Of a DNA stretch of 64,000 nucleotides, positions 1 to 7,948 are shown in pieces. Below the pieces are notes generated by a model. It did not search any database. It saw only the letters and a program-made list of their open reading frames with translations, and was not told where the DNA came from. The translations under genes were made by a program, and so were the position numbers. Source of the DNA: Acrocarpospora pleiomorpha (GTDB taxonomy: Bacteria > Actinomycetota > Actinomycetes > Streptosporangiales > Streptosporangiaceae); NCBI RefSeq assembly GCF_009687885.1, contig NZ_BLAF01000004.1, forward strand, positions 309,260 through 373,259. Direction: 5' to 3'. How positions within the stretch are numbered: the first letter of the stretch is position 1; each line of letters begins with the position of its first letter.

Positions 1-1
1 C

Positions 2-1468
2 ATCGCCGCCCTCGGCGAGGAGATGCGCGCCGCGCTCGCCGCCGTCCCCGGCGTCCGGGTCGTCGACCCGCCCGCGGCCGGCGGCGGCATCGTGACCTTC
101 GTACGCGACGGCGAGACGCCCGCCCGGACGGCCCGCGCGCTCCGCGTCGCCGGGCTGCACGTGGTCTCGGTCCCTGCCGCGCACGGCCAGTGGGACCTCG
201 GCCGCCGTGGCCTGGCGGGGGTGGTCCGGGCGTCGGTGCACGTCTACAACGACTCCGACGACATCGCCGCCCTGGTCGACGCGCTGTCCCCCGGGCGGAC
301 CGGAGCCACGCGAGTGCCGCTGCGGGGTGAGCGGCCGGTGTCCGCGCCCGCCTTACTGTCCGAGCATGTGGACACGATCGTGATCGGCGCGGGCGTGCAC
401 GGGTCGTCCGCCGCCTGGCAGCTCGCGGCGCGCGGCGATCGGGTCCTGCACCTGGAGCAGTTCGCGGCCGGGCACGAGCGGGGCTCCTCGCACGGCCCGA
501 CCAGGATGATCCGCCGGGCCTACCCGTCGCCTGTGTGGGACGACCTGGTCGACCGGGCCTACCTGGCCTGGGCGGCGCTGGAGGCGGAGTCCGGGCGCGC
601 CCTGGTCACGCGTACCGGCGGGCTCTACGCCCGGCCGGCGGACGGGGGAGCGGGCGGGCTGCGCGGGCCGGACTGCACCCTGGTCGACGGCGCGCGAGCG
701 GCCGAGATCTTCCCCGGCCTCGCGCTGGGGGAGGAGTACGTCGCGGTGCACGACCCCGCCGCCGGAGTGATCGACGCCTCGGGCGCGCTGGCCGCCCTGG
801 CCGAGCTCGGCCGCGGGTACGGCGTGCGGCGGCACGACGGAACCCCCGTGCTGGACTGGGCCCCCGACGGCGAGGGCGTGGTGGTGCGCACCCCGCACGG
901 CGCCGTGCGGGCCGCCCGCCTGGTGGTCTGCGCCGGACCGTGGACCGGGTCGCTGATCCCGGCGTTCGCGGACGTGCTGCGCGTGATCCGGATCGTCAAC
1001 ATCCACGTGGGGTCGTCGGTCACCTCGACGCTCGCGCCGCCCGCCCTGGGCAGCTTCTCCGTGGACGTCCCGGACGTCGGCCTGCTCTACGGCATCCCGG
1101 CCATCGGCGGGCGCGCGGTGAAGATCGGCCTGGACCTGGGCCCCGACGACGACCCTGCCGCCGTTCCCGGGCCGGTGACCGAGACGGAGCGGGCCACGCT
1201 GCGGGCACTGGCCGCCCGTTTCCTGCCCACCGCCGACGGCGGCGTCGTGGCGGATCTGGCCTGCCGGTACACGATGGCGCCGAACAACCGGTTCGCCGTC
1301 GGCCCGCTGCCGGAGACCCCGCAGGTGCTGGTCGCGGCGGCCTGCTCCGGGCACGGGTTCAAGTTCGGCCCGGCCATCGGGGCGGCGCTGGCCGACCTCG
1401 CGTACGGCGTGCCCCGGCCCGACCTGGACTTCCTGGACCCCGCGCGGATGCTGCGCCGGGAGCGGTGA
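2..1468 (+). CDS. Class V aminotransferase / sarcosine-oxidase-type FAD oxidase fusion (5' partial)
   Basis: The reading frame is open to the left edge, so the true start lies outside the window. The first ~95 visible residues resemble the C-terminal small domain of class V (cysteine-desulfurase-like) PLP aminotransferases. After a linker rich in Arg and Pro, a complete monomeric sarcosine oxidase-type FAD domain begins at about residue 120 (dinucleotide motif VIGAGVHGSS). It ends with the CRYT segment, whose Cys matches the residue that covalently binds FAD in sarcosine oxidases. Predicted role: oxidation of an N-alkyl amino acid or amine coupled to PLP chemistry. It converges on the GntR gene, ending 6 bp from it. 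The substrate is unknown. The fusion is seen as one uninterrupted frame; the pathway assignment is inferred from neighbouring amine genes. Confidence 0.8.
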   Translation: MAALGEEMRAALAAVPGVRVVDPPAAGGGIVTFVRDGETPARTARALRVAGLHVVSVPAAHGQWDLGRRGLAGVVRASVHVYNDSDDIAALVDALSPGRTGATRVPLRGERPVSAPALLSEHVDTIVIGAGVHGSSAAWQLAARGDRVLHLEQFAAGHERGSSHGPTRMIRRAYPSPVWDDLVDRAYLAWAALEAESGRALVTRTGGLYARPADGGAGGLRGPDCTLVDGARAAEIFPGLALGEEYVAVHDPAAGVIDASGALAALAELGRGYGVRRHDGTPVLDWAPDGEGVVVRTPHGAVRAARLVVCAGPWTGSLIPAFADVLRVIRIVNIHVGSSVTSTLAPPALGSFSVDVPDVGLLYGIPAIGGRAVKIGLDLGPDDDPAAVPGPVTETERATLRALAARFLPTADGGVVADLACRYTMAPNNRFAVGPLPETPQVLVAAACSGHGFKFGPAIGAALADLAYGVPRPDLDFLDPARMLRRER

Positions 1469-1474
1469 AGGTGC

Positions 1475-2188
1475 TCAGCCGCGGAACACCGTCGCCGTCC
1501 TGCGCTCGTACCAGCGGGCGAGCTGCTCCCCGGCGGCCAGCACGTGGTCGCGCATCTCGCGGCGGGCCAGCTTGGCGTCCTCGGCTTCGAGCGCGGCGAC
1601 GATCCGCTCGTGCTCGGCCAGGTTGTCCGCCCGGTGGCGGGGGTCGTCCTGGAGCACGAGGGCCGAGACGTTCCGCGGGAAGGCCTCGTTGATCTCCCGG
1701 ATGGTCCTGGCCAGCCGCTCGTTCCCGGCCATCTCGTGGATCAGGGTGTGGAAGCGGTCGTTGGCGAGCGTGGTGGGCGACACCGGCGCCCCAGGACCGG
1801 GCGGGGCCGGCGGGCGCTCGTTGGCGCGGAGCACGTCGTTGGTCCCGCGGAGCTCGGCGAGCAGCGTCCTGGTCACCCGGCGGACCGCCCGCTCGCAGGC
1901 CAATCCCTCCAGCTCCGCGCGCACCTCGTACGCCTCCCGCACCTCCCAGGGGGAGGGCACGCGGACCACGGCCCCCCGGCGGGGCAGCACCTCAATGAGC
2001 CCGCCGGCCTGGAGCTGGCGGAGCGCCTCCCGGATCGGGGTGCGGCTGATGCCCAGCCGCGCGGCCAGCTCCGCCTGCCTGAGCTGGGCGCCGATCGGGA
2101 TCTCTCCCGACATGATGCGGGCCCGAATCGCGTTGGCCGTCTCGTCGACCAGTGCGCTTCGGTCCAGGGAAGTCGCGTCGGAGTCCAC
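1475..2188 (-). CDS. GntR family regulator, FCD subfamily
   Basis: The 237-residue protein has an N-terminal winged helix (LGISRTPIREALRQLQAGG recognition region) and an all-helical FCD ligand-binding domain, the FadR-subfamily layout. A longer frame reaches an ATG at 2365. I prefer the GTG at 2188 because GAAAGG lies about 9 nt upstream and the longer N-terminus has no family counterpart and would overlap the divergent promoter. It is divergent from the amine oxidase operon and is the likely repressor of it and of itself. FCD domains usually bind carboxylic acids; the effector here is unknown. Confidence 0.85.
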   Translation of the reverse strand: MDSDATSLDRSALVDETANAIRARIMSGEIPIGAQLRQAELAARLGISRTPIREALRQLQAGGLIEVLPRRGAVVRVPSPWEVREAYEVRAELEGLACERAVRRVTRTLLAELRGTNDVLRANERPPAPPGPGAPVSPTTLANDRFHTLIHEMAGNERLARTIREINEAFPRNVSALVLQDDPRHRADNLAEHERIVAALEAEDAKLARREMRDHVLAAGEQLARWYERRTATVFRG

Positions 2189-2250
2189 GGAAGGAGACCT
2201 TTCACCTGCGGGTGGGACGGGAACGACAGCGATCGATTTGCGTCCGGCGA

Positions 2251-2385
2251 TGGATCCAACTTTGCGAGGTTGGGTCGAGCCGGTAATCGAATCATTCCGT
2301 GATGGCGAACGTGGTGGCAAATTGACCGGCCACTGTTCGACACAACGATGACTATCTGGATCCATAATAAGGGAGATAGGATCCC
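2251..2385. promoter_or_regulatory. Divergent promoter with TGGATCCA candidate GntR operators
   Basis: The perfect palindrome TGGATCCA occurs at 2251-2258 and at 2357-2364. A degenerate AGGATCCC follows at 2378-2385, just before the amine oxidase start. The segment between the two genes is clearly more AT-rich than its surroundings. Short GntR/FCD operators are typically palindromes of this size, so these are the best candidates for the neighbouring regulator. GGGAG (2371-2375) is the likely ribosome binding site for the start at 2389. Confidence 0.5.
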
Positions 2386-2388
2386 AAC

Positions 2389-4362
2389 ATGACTGAAATG
2401 CTGCATTTGTCCGTTGTGGGGCCGTCGCACGGCGAGCGGCATCCCTTCGACCCGCTCACCCCCGCGGAGATCGAGCGGGCGGTGGCACTGATCCGGGCGG
2501 ACGGCCGGCTCGGCGCGCGGGTCGGATTCTGGGGCGCCTACCTCGACGAGGCCGCGGCCCGCGCCGCGGTTGCCGGTGCGGTGCCCGCGACCGTGCGGCG
2601 GCTGACCGTCGTCGTCATCGATCACGACGCCCCCGCCGCCTGGGAGGTCGACGTGGTCCTCGACGACGCCCCCCGGTGCGCCGATTGGCGCCCGGTCGAC
2701 CACCGCCGCCCCGGCATCACCTCGGACGAGGCCCGCTCGGCCGCGCGGGCCTGCCGGGAGAGCCCGCTGTTCCAGGCGGCGCTGGCCAAGCGCGGCATCC
2801 ACGACGTGTCCCTCGTCATGATCGACGCCGAGTCGATGGGCGGCTTCGAGCCCGAGCGGTACGCCGGCCGCCGGCTGACCTGGGGCACCGTCTGGCACCG
2901 CACCGACGAGGGCGACAACGGCTACGTCCGCCCGGTCCAGGGCGTGGTGCCGATCATCGACATGCACACCATGGAGGTCCTCGAGGTCGAGGACCACGGG
3001 GTCGTCCCGATGTCCCCCGAGGCGGGCCCGCTGGAGCCCGGAGGGTTCGGGCCGGACCGCCCCGGTCTGCGCCCCCTTGACGTGGTCCAGCCGGAAGGGC
3101 CCAGCTTCACCGTCACCGGCCACCTGGTGGAGTGGCAGGGCTGGCGGTTCCGGATCGGCTTCACCCACCGCGAGGGCCTGGTCCTGCACGACCTGGAGTT
3201 CCTCGGCCGCTCGGTGCTCCGCCGGGCCTCCTGCAACGAGATGTACGTGCCGTACCTGGACCCCAACTCCACCCAGTACCGGAAGAACTTCTTCGACTGG
3301 GGCGAGTACGGCGCCGGGCCGCTCACCAACTCGCTCGAACTCGGCTGCGACTGCCTCGGCCTGATCCGCTACTTCGACGCGGCCTACCTGGGCGGCGCCG
3401 GCGAGCCGGTGACGATCCGCAACGCCATCTGCATGCACGAGGAGGACGACAGCATCCTCTGGAAGCACAACGACCTGCGGCGCGGGGTGGGCCAGGTCCG
3501 CCGCAGCCGCCGGCTGATCGTGTCCAACTTCCAGACGGTCGCCAACTACGACTACGGCTTCTACTGGTCGCTCTACCAGGACGGCAGGATCGAGCTGGAG
3601 GTCAAGCTGACCGGCATGCTGTCCGCCTCGGGAGTCGAGGCCGACGAGGAGGTCAGGTACGGCAGGCGAGTCGCCGAACACGTCCAGGTGCCCACCCACC
3701 AGCACTACTTCGGCCTCCGCCTGGACACCGCGATTGACGGCCCGCTCAACCGCCTGGTGGAGGCGCACGCGGAAGGCGAGCCCGACCCCGCGCTGGACCC
3801 GTACGGCAACGCCGTACGCCACGTCAGGACCCCCATCCGCCGCGAGTCCGAGGCGGCCCGCAGCACCGACCCGGCCACCGCCCGGCACTGGCGCGTCGAG
3901 AGCGCCACCGCCACCAACCGGTACGGCGAGCCGACGGCCTACCGGCTGACCCTGCAGGGCACGGCCCGCCCGTTCGGCCGCCCGGACTCGGTGATGGCCC
4001 GCCGGGCCCCGTTCGTGCACCGGCACCTGTGGGCGACGCCGTACGACCCGGCCGAGCGTTTCGTCGGCGGCCAGTACCCGAACCACGCCGAGCCCGGCGA
4101 GGACGGCGTGCACGTGTGGCAGCGGCAGGACCGCTCGCTGGACGGGGTCGAGCTGGTGCTCTGGCCGGTCCTCGGCAGCCACCACTACCCCCGCCCCGAG
4201 CAGTGGCCGGTGATGCCGGTCGACACGCTGCGGATGGTCCTGGAGCCCGACGGGTTCTTCGACCGCAACCCGGCGATGGACATCCCGGCCCCGGTCAGGA
4301 AGACCGGCCACGCGACGCCGGGCGACCAGGCCGCGAGCTGCTGCTCGCCGACAGAACCCTAG
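2389..4362 (+). CDS. Copper-containing primary amine oxidase
   Basis: This 657-residue protein matches the bacterial copper amine oxidase length (Arthrobacter enzymes ~640). It oxidises primary amines to aldehydes, releasing ammonia and hydrogen peroxide. Visible hallmarks are Tyr387 in NYDYG, the precursor of the topaquinone cofactor, and Asp303 in FFDWGEY, the catalytic base position. His437 and His439 in THQH plus His599 in SHHYPRPEQ are the copper ligands. The ATG at 2389 directly follows the operator region. The Rieske gene begins 12 bp downstream, so they are probably co-transcribed. No signal peptide is seen, so it should act in the cytoplasm. Confidence 0.95.
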   Translation: MTEMLHLSVVGPSHGERHPFDPLTPAEIERAVALIRADGRLGARVGFWGAYLDEAAARAAVAGAVPATVRRLTVVVIDHDAPAAWEVDVVLDDAPRCADWRPVDHRRPGITSDEARSAARACRESPLFQAALAKRGIHDVSLVMIDAESMGGFEPERYAGRRLTWGTVWHRTDEGDNGYVRPVQGVVPIIDMHTMEVLEVEDHGVVPMSPEAGPLEPGGFGPDRPGLRPLDVVQPEGPSFTVTGHLVEWQGWRFRIGFTHREGLVLHDLEFLGRSVLRRASCNEMYVPYLDPNSTQYRKNFFDWGEYGAGPLTNSLELGCDCLGLIRYFDAAYLGGAGEPVTIRNAICMHEEDDSILWKHNDLRRGVGQVRRSRRLIVSNFQTVANYDYGFYWSLYQDGRIELEVKLTGMLSASGVEADEEVRYGRRVAEHVQVPTHQHYFGLRLDTAIDGPLNRLVEAHAEGEPDPALDPYGNAVRHVRTPIRRESEAARSTDPATARHWRVESATATNRYGEPTAYRLTLQGTARPFGRPDSVMARRAPFVHRHLWATPYDPAERFVGGQYPNHAEPGEDGVHVWQRQDRSLDGVELVLWPVLGSHHYPRPEQWPVMPVDTLRMVLEPDGFFDRNPAMDIPAPVRKTGHATPGDQAASCCSPTEP

Positions 4363-4374
4363 AGAGGACCGGCC

Positions 4375-5700
4375 GTGCTGAAGCGCGAGGACAACGAGAA
4401 GCTCACCCGCACCGGGCCGGGCACGCCGCTGGGACAGCTGATGCGCTCCTACTGGCAACCCGCCGCGCTGGTGTCGGAGATGTCAGGGGAGCGGCCGGTC
4501 AAGGCCGTCCGGCTGATGGGGGAGGAGCTCGTCCTCTTCCGCCGCGACGACCGCGGCTGGGCCCTGGTCAGCAGGTACTGCGCGCACCGCGGCGTGGACC
4601 TGTCGTACGGCCGGCTGGAGGACGGCGGCCTGCGCTGCCTCTACCACGGCTGGCTCTACGGCCCCGACGGCCGCTGCCTGGAACAGCCCGCCGAGCCGCC
4701 GCAGAGCACGTTCGCCGACAAGATCCGGATCCGGAGCTACCCGTGCGAGGAGCGGAACGGCATCGTCTTCGCCTACCTCGGCGCCGGCGACCCGCCCCCG
4801 TTCCCCGCCTACGACTGCTTCACCGCGCCGCAGGAGTACACCTTCGCGTTCAAGGGGCTCTGGGAGTGCAACTGGCTTCAGGGCGTCGAAGGCGGCATCG
4901 ACCCGAGCCACGTCTCGTTCCTGCACCGCTTCGTGGGGGAGGACCCCCGCGACGTGTACGGGCAGCAGTTCAGCGAGGTGGTGGCCGGCACCGGGCAGAA
5001 GCTCTCCAAACTGGTCGGCGACCACTACCGCCCCGACATCGAGGTCGAACAGGCGGAACACGGGCTGCGGGTCTTCGCCCTACGGCAGCTCACCGAGGAG
5101 ATCAAGCACGTCCGGATCACCAACCTGCTCTTCCCGAACGCCTTCGTGGTCCCGTTCGGCAACAGCAAGGTCTTCACCCAGTGGCACGTGCCGATCGACG
5201 ACGAGAACCACTACTGGTACATGATCTTCTACGACTTCGCCGAACGGACCGACAAGGAGACCCTGCTCGCCCAGCGGCTCGCCGAGGTCACCCTCCCCGA
5301 CTACCGGCCGATCAGGAACCGCGCCAACGACTGGGGCTTCGACCCCGCCGAACAGCGCGAACTCACCTACACCGGGATGGGCCTGGACATCAACGTCCAC
5401 GACCAGTGGGCGGTGGAGAGCATGGGCCGCATCCAGGACCGCACGGTGGAACGGCTCGGCGTGTCGGACCGCGCGGTGACCGCCAACCGCCGCCTGCTGC
5501 TCCGCGCGCTGGACGCGTTCGAGGCCGGGAACCCGCTGTCCGCCCAGCCGCTCGACCTGCCGAGCGCCCGGCGGTTGACCGGCCCGATCGCGGTGGACAT
5601 GATCAGCCCCTCCGACGGCTGGGAGGAACGCTGGCCGGAACACGACGCCAAGCGGCGCGCGGCCTCCCCGTGGGCGAACGAGGCCGTGGCCGATGCGTAA
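4375..5700 (+). CDS. Rieske-type aromatic ring-hydroxylating oxygenase, large subunit
   Basis: The 441-residue protein has a Rieske [2Fe-2S] domain with Cys69-X-His71 and Cys88-X2-His91. A non-haem iron domain follows with Asp176, His179 and His184 in GGIDPSHVSFLHR. The C-terminal DQWAVESMG...DR segment is typical of the phthalate 4,5-dioxygenase-like group. GTG start at 4375 is preceded by AGAGAGGA. No reductase, ferredoxin or small subunit is encoded nearby, so electrons must come from elsewhere. Next to a glutamine-synthetase-like ligase, an amine-derived or gamma-glutamylated aromatic substrate is plausible but inferred. Confidence 0.9.
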   Translation: MLKREDNEKLTRTGPGTPLGQLMRSYWQPAALVSEMSGERPVKAVRLMGEELVLFRRDDRGWALVSRYCAHRGVDLSYGRLEDGGLRCLYHGWLYGPDGRCLEQPAEPPQSTFADKIRIRSYPCEERNGIVFAYLGAGDPPPFPAYDCFTAPQEYTFAFKGLWECNWLQGVEGGIDPSHVSFLHRFVGEDPRDVYGQQFSEVVAGTGQKLSKLVGDHYRPDIEVEQAEHGLRVFALRQLTEEIKHVRITNLLFPNAFVVPFGNSKVFTQWHVPIDDENHYWYMIFYDFAERTDKETLLAQRLAEVTLPDYRPIRNRANDWGFDPAEQRELTYTGMGLDINVHDQWAVESMGRIQDRTVERLGVSDRAVTANRRLLLRALDAFEAGNPLSAQPLDLPSARRLTGPIAVDMISPSDGWEERWPEHDAKRRAASPWANEAVADA

Positions 5701-7216
5701 CGCCGACGAGCGGCCGGTCGCCGAAGGCGGCGGCGGGCGCGGCGCCCGGCCCATGCTGGCCGCCGAACGGGGCGGCTTCGTGGAACGGCACGGGCTGTGG
5801 ACGGAGGAGCAGTACGCGAGCGCCGCCCAGATGCGCCGGGTCATCGACGAACTCGGGATCGAACTCGTCCGGGTCTGCTTCGTGGACCAGCACGGCGTGC
5901 TCCGCGGCAAGTCGATCACCAGGGCGGCGCTGCCCGGCGTGCTCGGATCCGGGCTGACCGTGCCCTCGTCGCTGCTGCTGAAGGACACTTCGGGCAAGTC
6001 CTCGTTCGCCGTCTTCGACGCGCTCAGCCTCGGCGGGTACCGGGGTTTCTCCGGGGCCGGGGACGTCGTCCTGGTGCCCGACCCGACCACCTTCCGGGTG
6101 CTTCCGTGGTCGGCGCGGAGCGGGATGATCCTGGCCGACCTGCGGTTTCCGGACGGGGGAGCCGTGCCGTACTGCACTCGCGGCCTGCTCCGGCGGCACC
6201 TGGCCTGGCTCGCCGAGCGGGGTCTGTCGATGACCGTGGGACCCGAGCTGGAGTTTCACGTCTTCGCCCGGGTGGACGACGCGATGCATCCCACCCGGGT
6301 CGGCCGGCCCGGCAGCCCGGGGGCCGCGCCCGCCGTACGGCCGATCACCCCCGGCTCCCAGCTGCTCCGCGTCGACACCCTGGACGAGAGCGACGACCTG
6401 GTCGCCGAGATCCACCGCGGGCTCACCCGGCTGGACCTGCCGCTCCGGTCGATCGAGCTGGAATTCGGCCCCAGCCAGTTCGAGGTGACCCTGGACGCCG
6501 GGGACGCGTCCGCCGTCGCCGACCAGGTGGTCCTCTGCCGGATGGCGCTCAAGCAGATCTGCCATCGCCTCGGCCTGCACGCCACCTTCATGTCCCGCCC
6601 GCGCGGTGCCGACACCGCCTCCACCGGCTGGCACCTCCACCAGTCCCTCCGCGACACCGTCACCGGCGCCCCCCTCTTCGCGTCCGCCGACCCCGGCAGC
6701 GTGCTCTCCCCCCAAGGCCTCTCCTACCTGGCCGGGCTCCTCACCCACGCCGCGGCCGCCGCCGCGTTCACCACACCCACCGTCAACGGCTACAAGCGGT
6801 ACCAGCCGTACTCGCTGGCCCCCGACCGCGTGCTGTGGGGCCTGGACAACAAAGGCGCCATGGTCAGAGCCGTCGGCGCCCCCGGCGACCCGAACGCTCA
6901 CCTGGAGAACCGCTCCGGCGAACCCGGCGCCAACCCGTACCTATATATCCTGTCCCAGCTCATCACCGGCCTGGACGGCCTGGACCGAGGCCTGTCTCCT
7001 GGCGCTCCCACCGAGTCTCCGTACCGCGACGACGCCACCAGGCTCCCGCGCACCCTCGGCGACGCCCTCCACGCCCTGGACACCAGCTCGCTCTTCCGCC
7101 GCGTCCTCGGCGATGAGGTCGTCGACTGGTACGTTCACCTCAAACGCGCCGAATACCACCGCTACCTCGACGAGGTCTCAGACTGGGAACAACGCGAGTA
7201 CTTCGACCTGCTCTGA
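5693..7216 (+). CDS. Glutamine synthetase-like gamma-glutamylamide synthetase
   Basis: This 507-residue protein belongs to the type I glutamine synthetase superfamily. It has the N-terminal beta-grasp domain (VCFVDQHGVLRGK), the metal-binding GPELEFH, the STGWHLHQS segment and the NGYKRY...ENRSGEPGANPY active-site run. It overlaps the Rieske gene by 8 bp, so the two are translationally coupled. Paralogues outside nitrogen assimilation ligate glutamate to amines (GlnA3/GlnA4, PuuA, the aniline enzymes TdnQ/AtdA1). With an amine oxidase and a Rieske oxygenase in the same operon, ligation of an amine to glutamate is more likely than bulk glutamine synthesis. Confidence 0.85.
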   Translation: MRNADERPVAEGGGGRGARPMLAAERGGFVERHGLWTEEQYASAAQMRRVIDELGIELVRVCFVDQHGVLRGKSITRAALPGVLGSGLTVPSSLLLKDTSGKSSFAVFDALSLGGYRGFSGAGDVVLVPDPTTFRVLPWSARSGMILADLRFPDGGAVPYCTRGLLRRHLAWLAERGLSMTVGPELEFHVFARVDDAMHPTRVGRPGSPGAAPAVRPITPGSQLLRVDTLDESDDLVAEIHRGLTRLDLPLRSIELEFGPSQFEVTLDAGDASAVADQVVLCRMALKQICHRLGLHATFMSRPRGADTASTGWHLHQSLRDTVTGAPLFASADPGSVLSPQGLSYLAGLLTHAAAAAAFTTPTVNGYKRYQPYSLAPDRVLWGLDNKGAMVRAVGAPGDPNAHLENRSGEPGANPYLYILSQLITGLDGLDRGLSPGAPTESPYRDDATRLPRTLGDALHALDTSSLFRRVLGDEVVDWYVHLKRAEYHRYLDEVSDWEQREYFDLL

Positions 7217-7222
7217 TCTCGC

Positions 7223-7265
7223 TTGACCTTGACACAGTGACAAGGTCTTCACTGTGTCAAGGAGG
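7223..7265 (+). promoter_or_regulatory. MerR-type promoter with nested inverted repeats
   Basis: The -35 TTGACC (7223-7228) and -10-like TTCACT (7248-7253) are separated by exactly 19 bp, the overlong spacer diagnostic of MerR-controlled promoters. Inside the spacer sits the dyad CCTTGACACAGTGACAAGG (7227-7245). A second, perfect 14-bp inverted repeat pairs 7227-7240 with 7249-7262 across an 8-nt spacer and overlaps the Shine-Dalgarno AAGGAGG (7259-7265). Transcription would start near 7260, leaving a ~14-nt leader. The MerR/HEAT protein encoded two genes on is the natural regulator. Confidence 0.8.
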
Positions 7266-7273
7266 TGGTCCCG

Positions 7274-7945
7274 ATGACCATGTCGAAACAGGACACAGAT
7301 ACGATCAAAGCTTTCCAGGGGCTGGAAGACGGCCGCTCGTCAGTGCGGCTACAAGCAGCGCTGGCGGTCGGTACGGCCCCTGACCCGCGGTTCATCGACA
7401 AGCTCATCGAGCGATGCGCGATCGAACCCGATTTCTTCGTGCGCGACATGCTTACGTGGGCACTCACCCGCCACCCAGCATCAATGACGGTCCCAGTGCT
7501 TCTCAATGAAGTCCGCTCGGAGCGTGCGCAGGCACGAAGCCAGGCGTTGCACACGCTGTCCAAGATCGGGGATCGGCGAGCGTGGCCGGCGATCACACGT
7601 GCGCTGCTGTCCGACGCCGACGATGAGGTGGCGCGGAGTGCCTGGCGGGCGGCGGTCGTGCTCGTGCCCGAAGGTGAGGAGCCTGAGTTGGCCGCGGTGT
7701 TGTCGACACAGCTGGGGCGCGGTGGACGTGAGATGCAGCTGAGCCTCAGCCGGGCGCTGATCGCGCTGGGCGAGGTGATTGTGCCGGCTCTGCGCGCTGC
7801 GATGACGGATCTCGACCCTCGCGTGCGCGCGCACGCGATCGCCACGGAACGGCTGTTGCGCGACCCGGATGCCGGATTCGAGTTCGCGATCGAGGAGGCC
7901 AAGCGCGTCGTAGCCCTCGGCAGGACCGGCCAGGAGGGGGGATAG
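7274..7945 (+). CDS. HEAT-repeat protein
   Basis: The 223-residue protein is built of helical HEAT/PBS-lyase-type repeats; examples are the segments around SVRLQAALAVG, ARSQALHTLSKIGD and EVARSAWRAAVV. No catalytic motif is visible. The ATG at 7274 was chosen over GTG 7265 because AAGGAGG lies 8 nt upstream. It is the first gene behind the MerR-type promoter and is followed after 3 bp by a MerR protein that carries HEAT repeats of its own. The two may interact or form a sensor pair; the ligand is unknown. Confidence 0.8.
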   Translation: MTMSKQDTDTIKAFQGLEDGRSSVRLQAALAVGTAPDPRFIDKLIERCAIEPDFFVRDMLTWALTRHPASMTVPVLLNEVRSERAQARSQALHTLSKIGDRRAWPAITRALLSDADDEVARSAWRAAVVLVPEGEEPELAAVLSTQLGRGGREMQLSLSRALIALGEVIVPALRAAMTDLDPRVRAHAIATERLLRDPDAGFEFAIEEAKRVVALGRTGQEGG

Positions 7946-7948
7946 GCC

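Noticed and set aside
1873-4458. An 861-codon open frame opposite the amine oxidase gene
   Set aside because: It is the GC-rich antisense shadow of the copper amine oxidase: no start signal, repetitive Arg/Val/Asp composition and no domain.
4029-5957. A 642-codon open frame across the amine oxidase end and the Rieske gene
   Set aside because: Arg/Pro-rich shadow frame with no motif; the real genes in the other frame have all catalytic residues.
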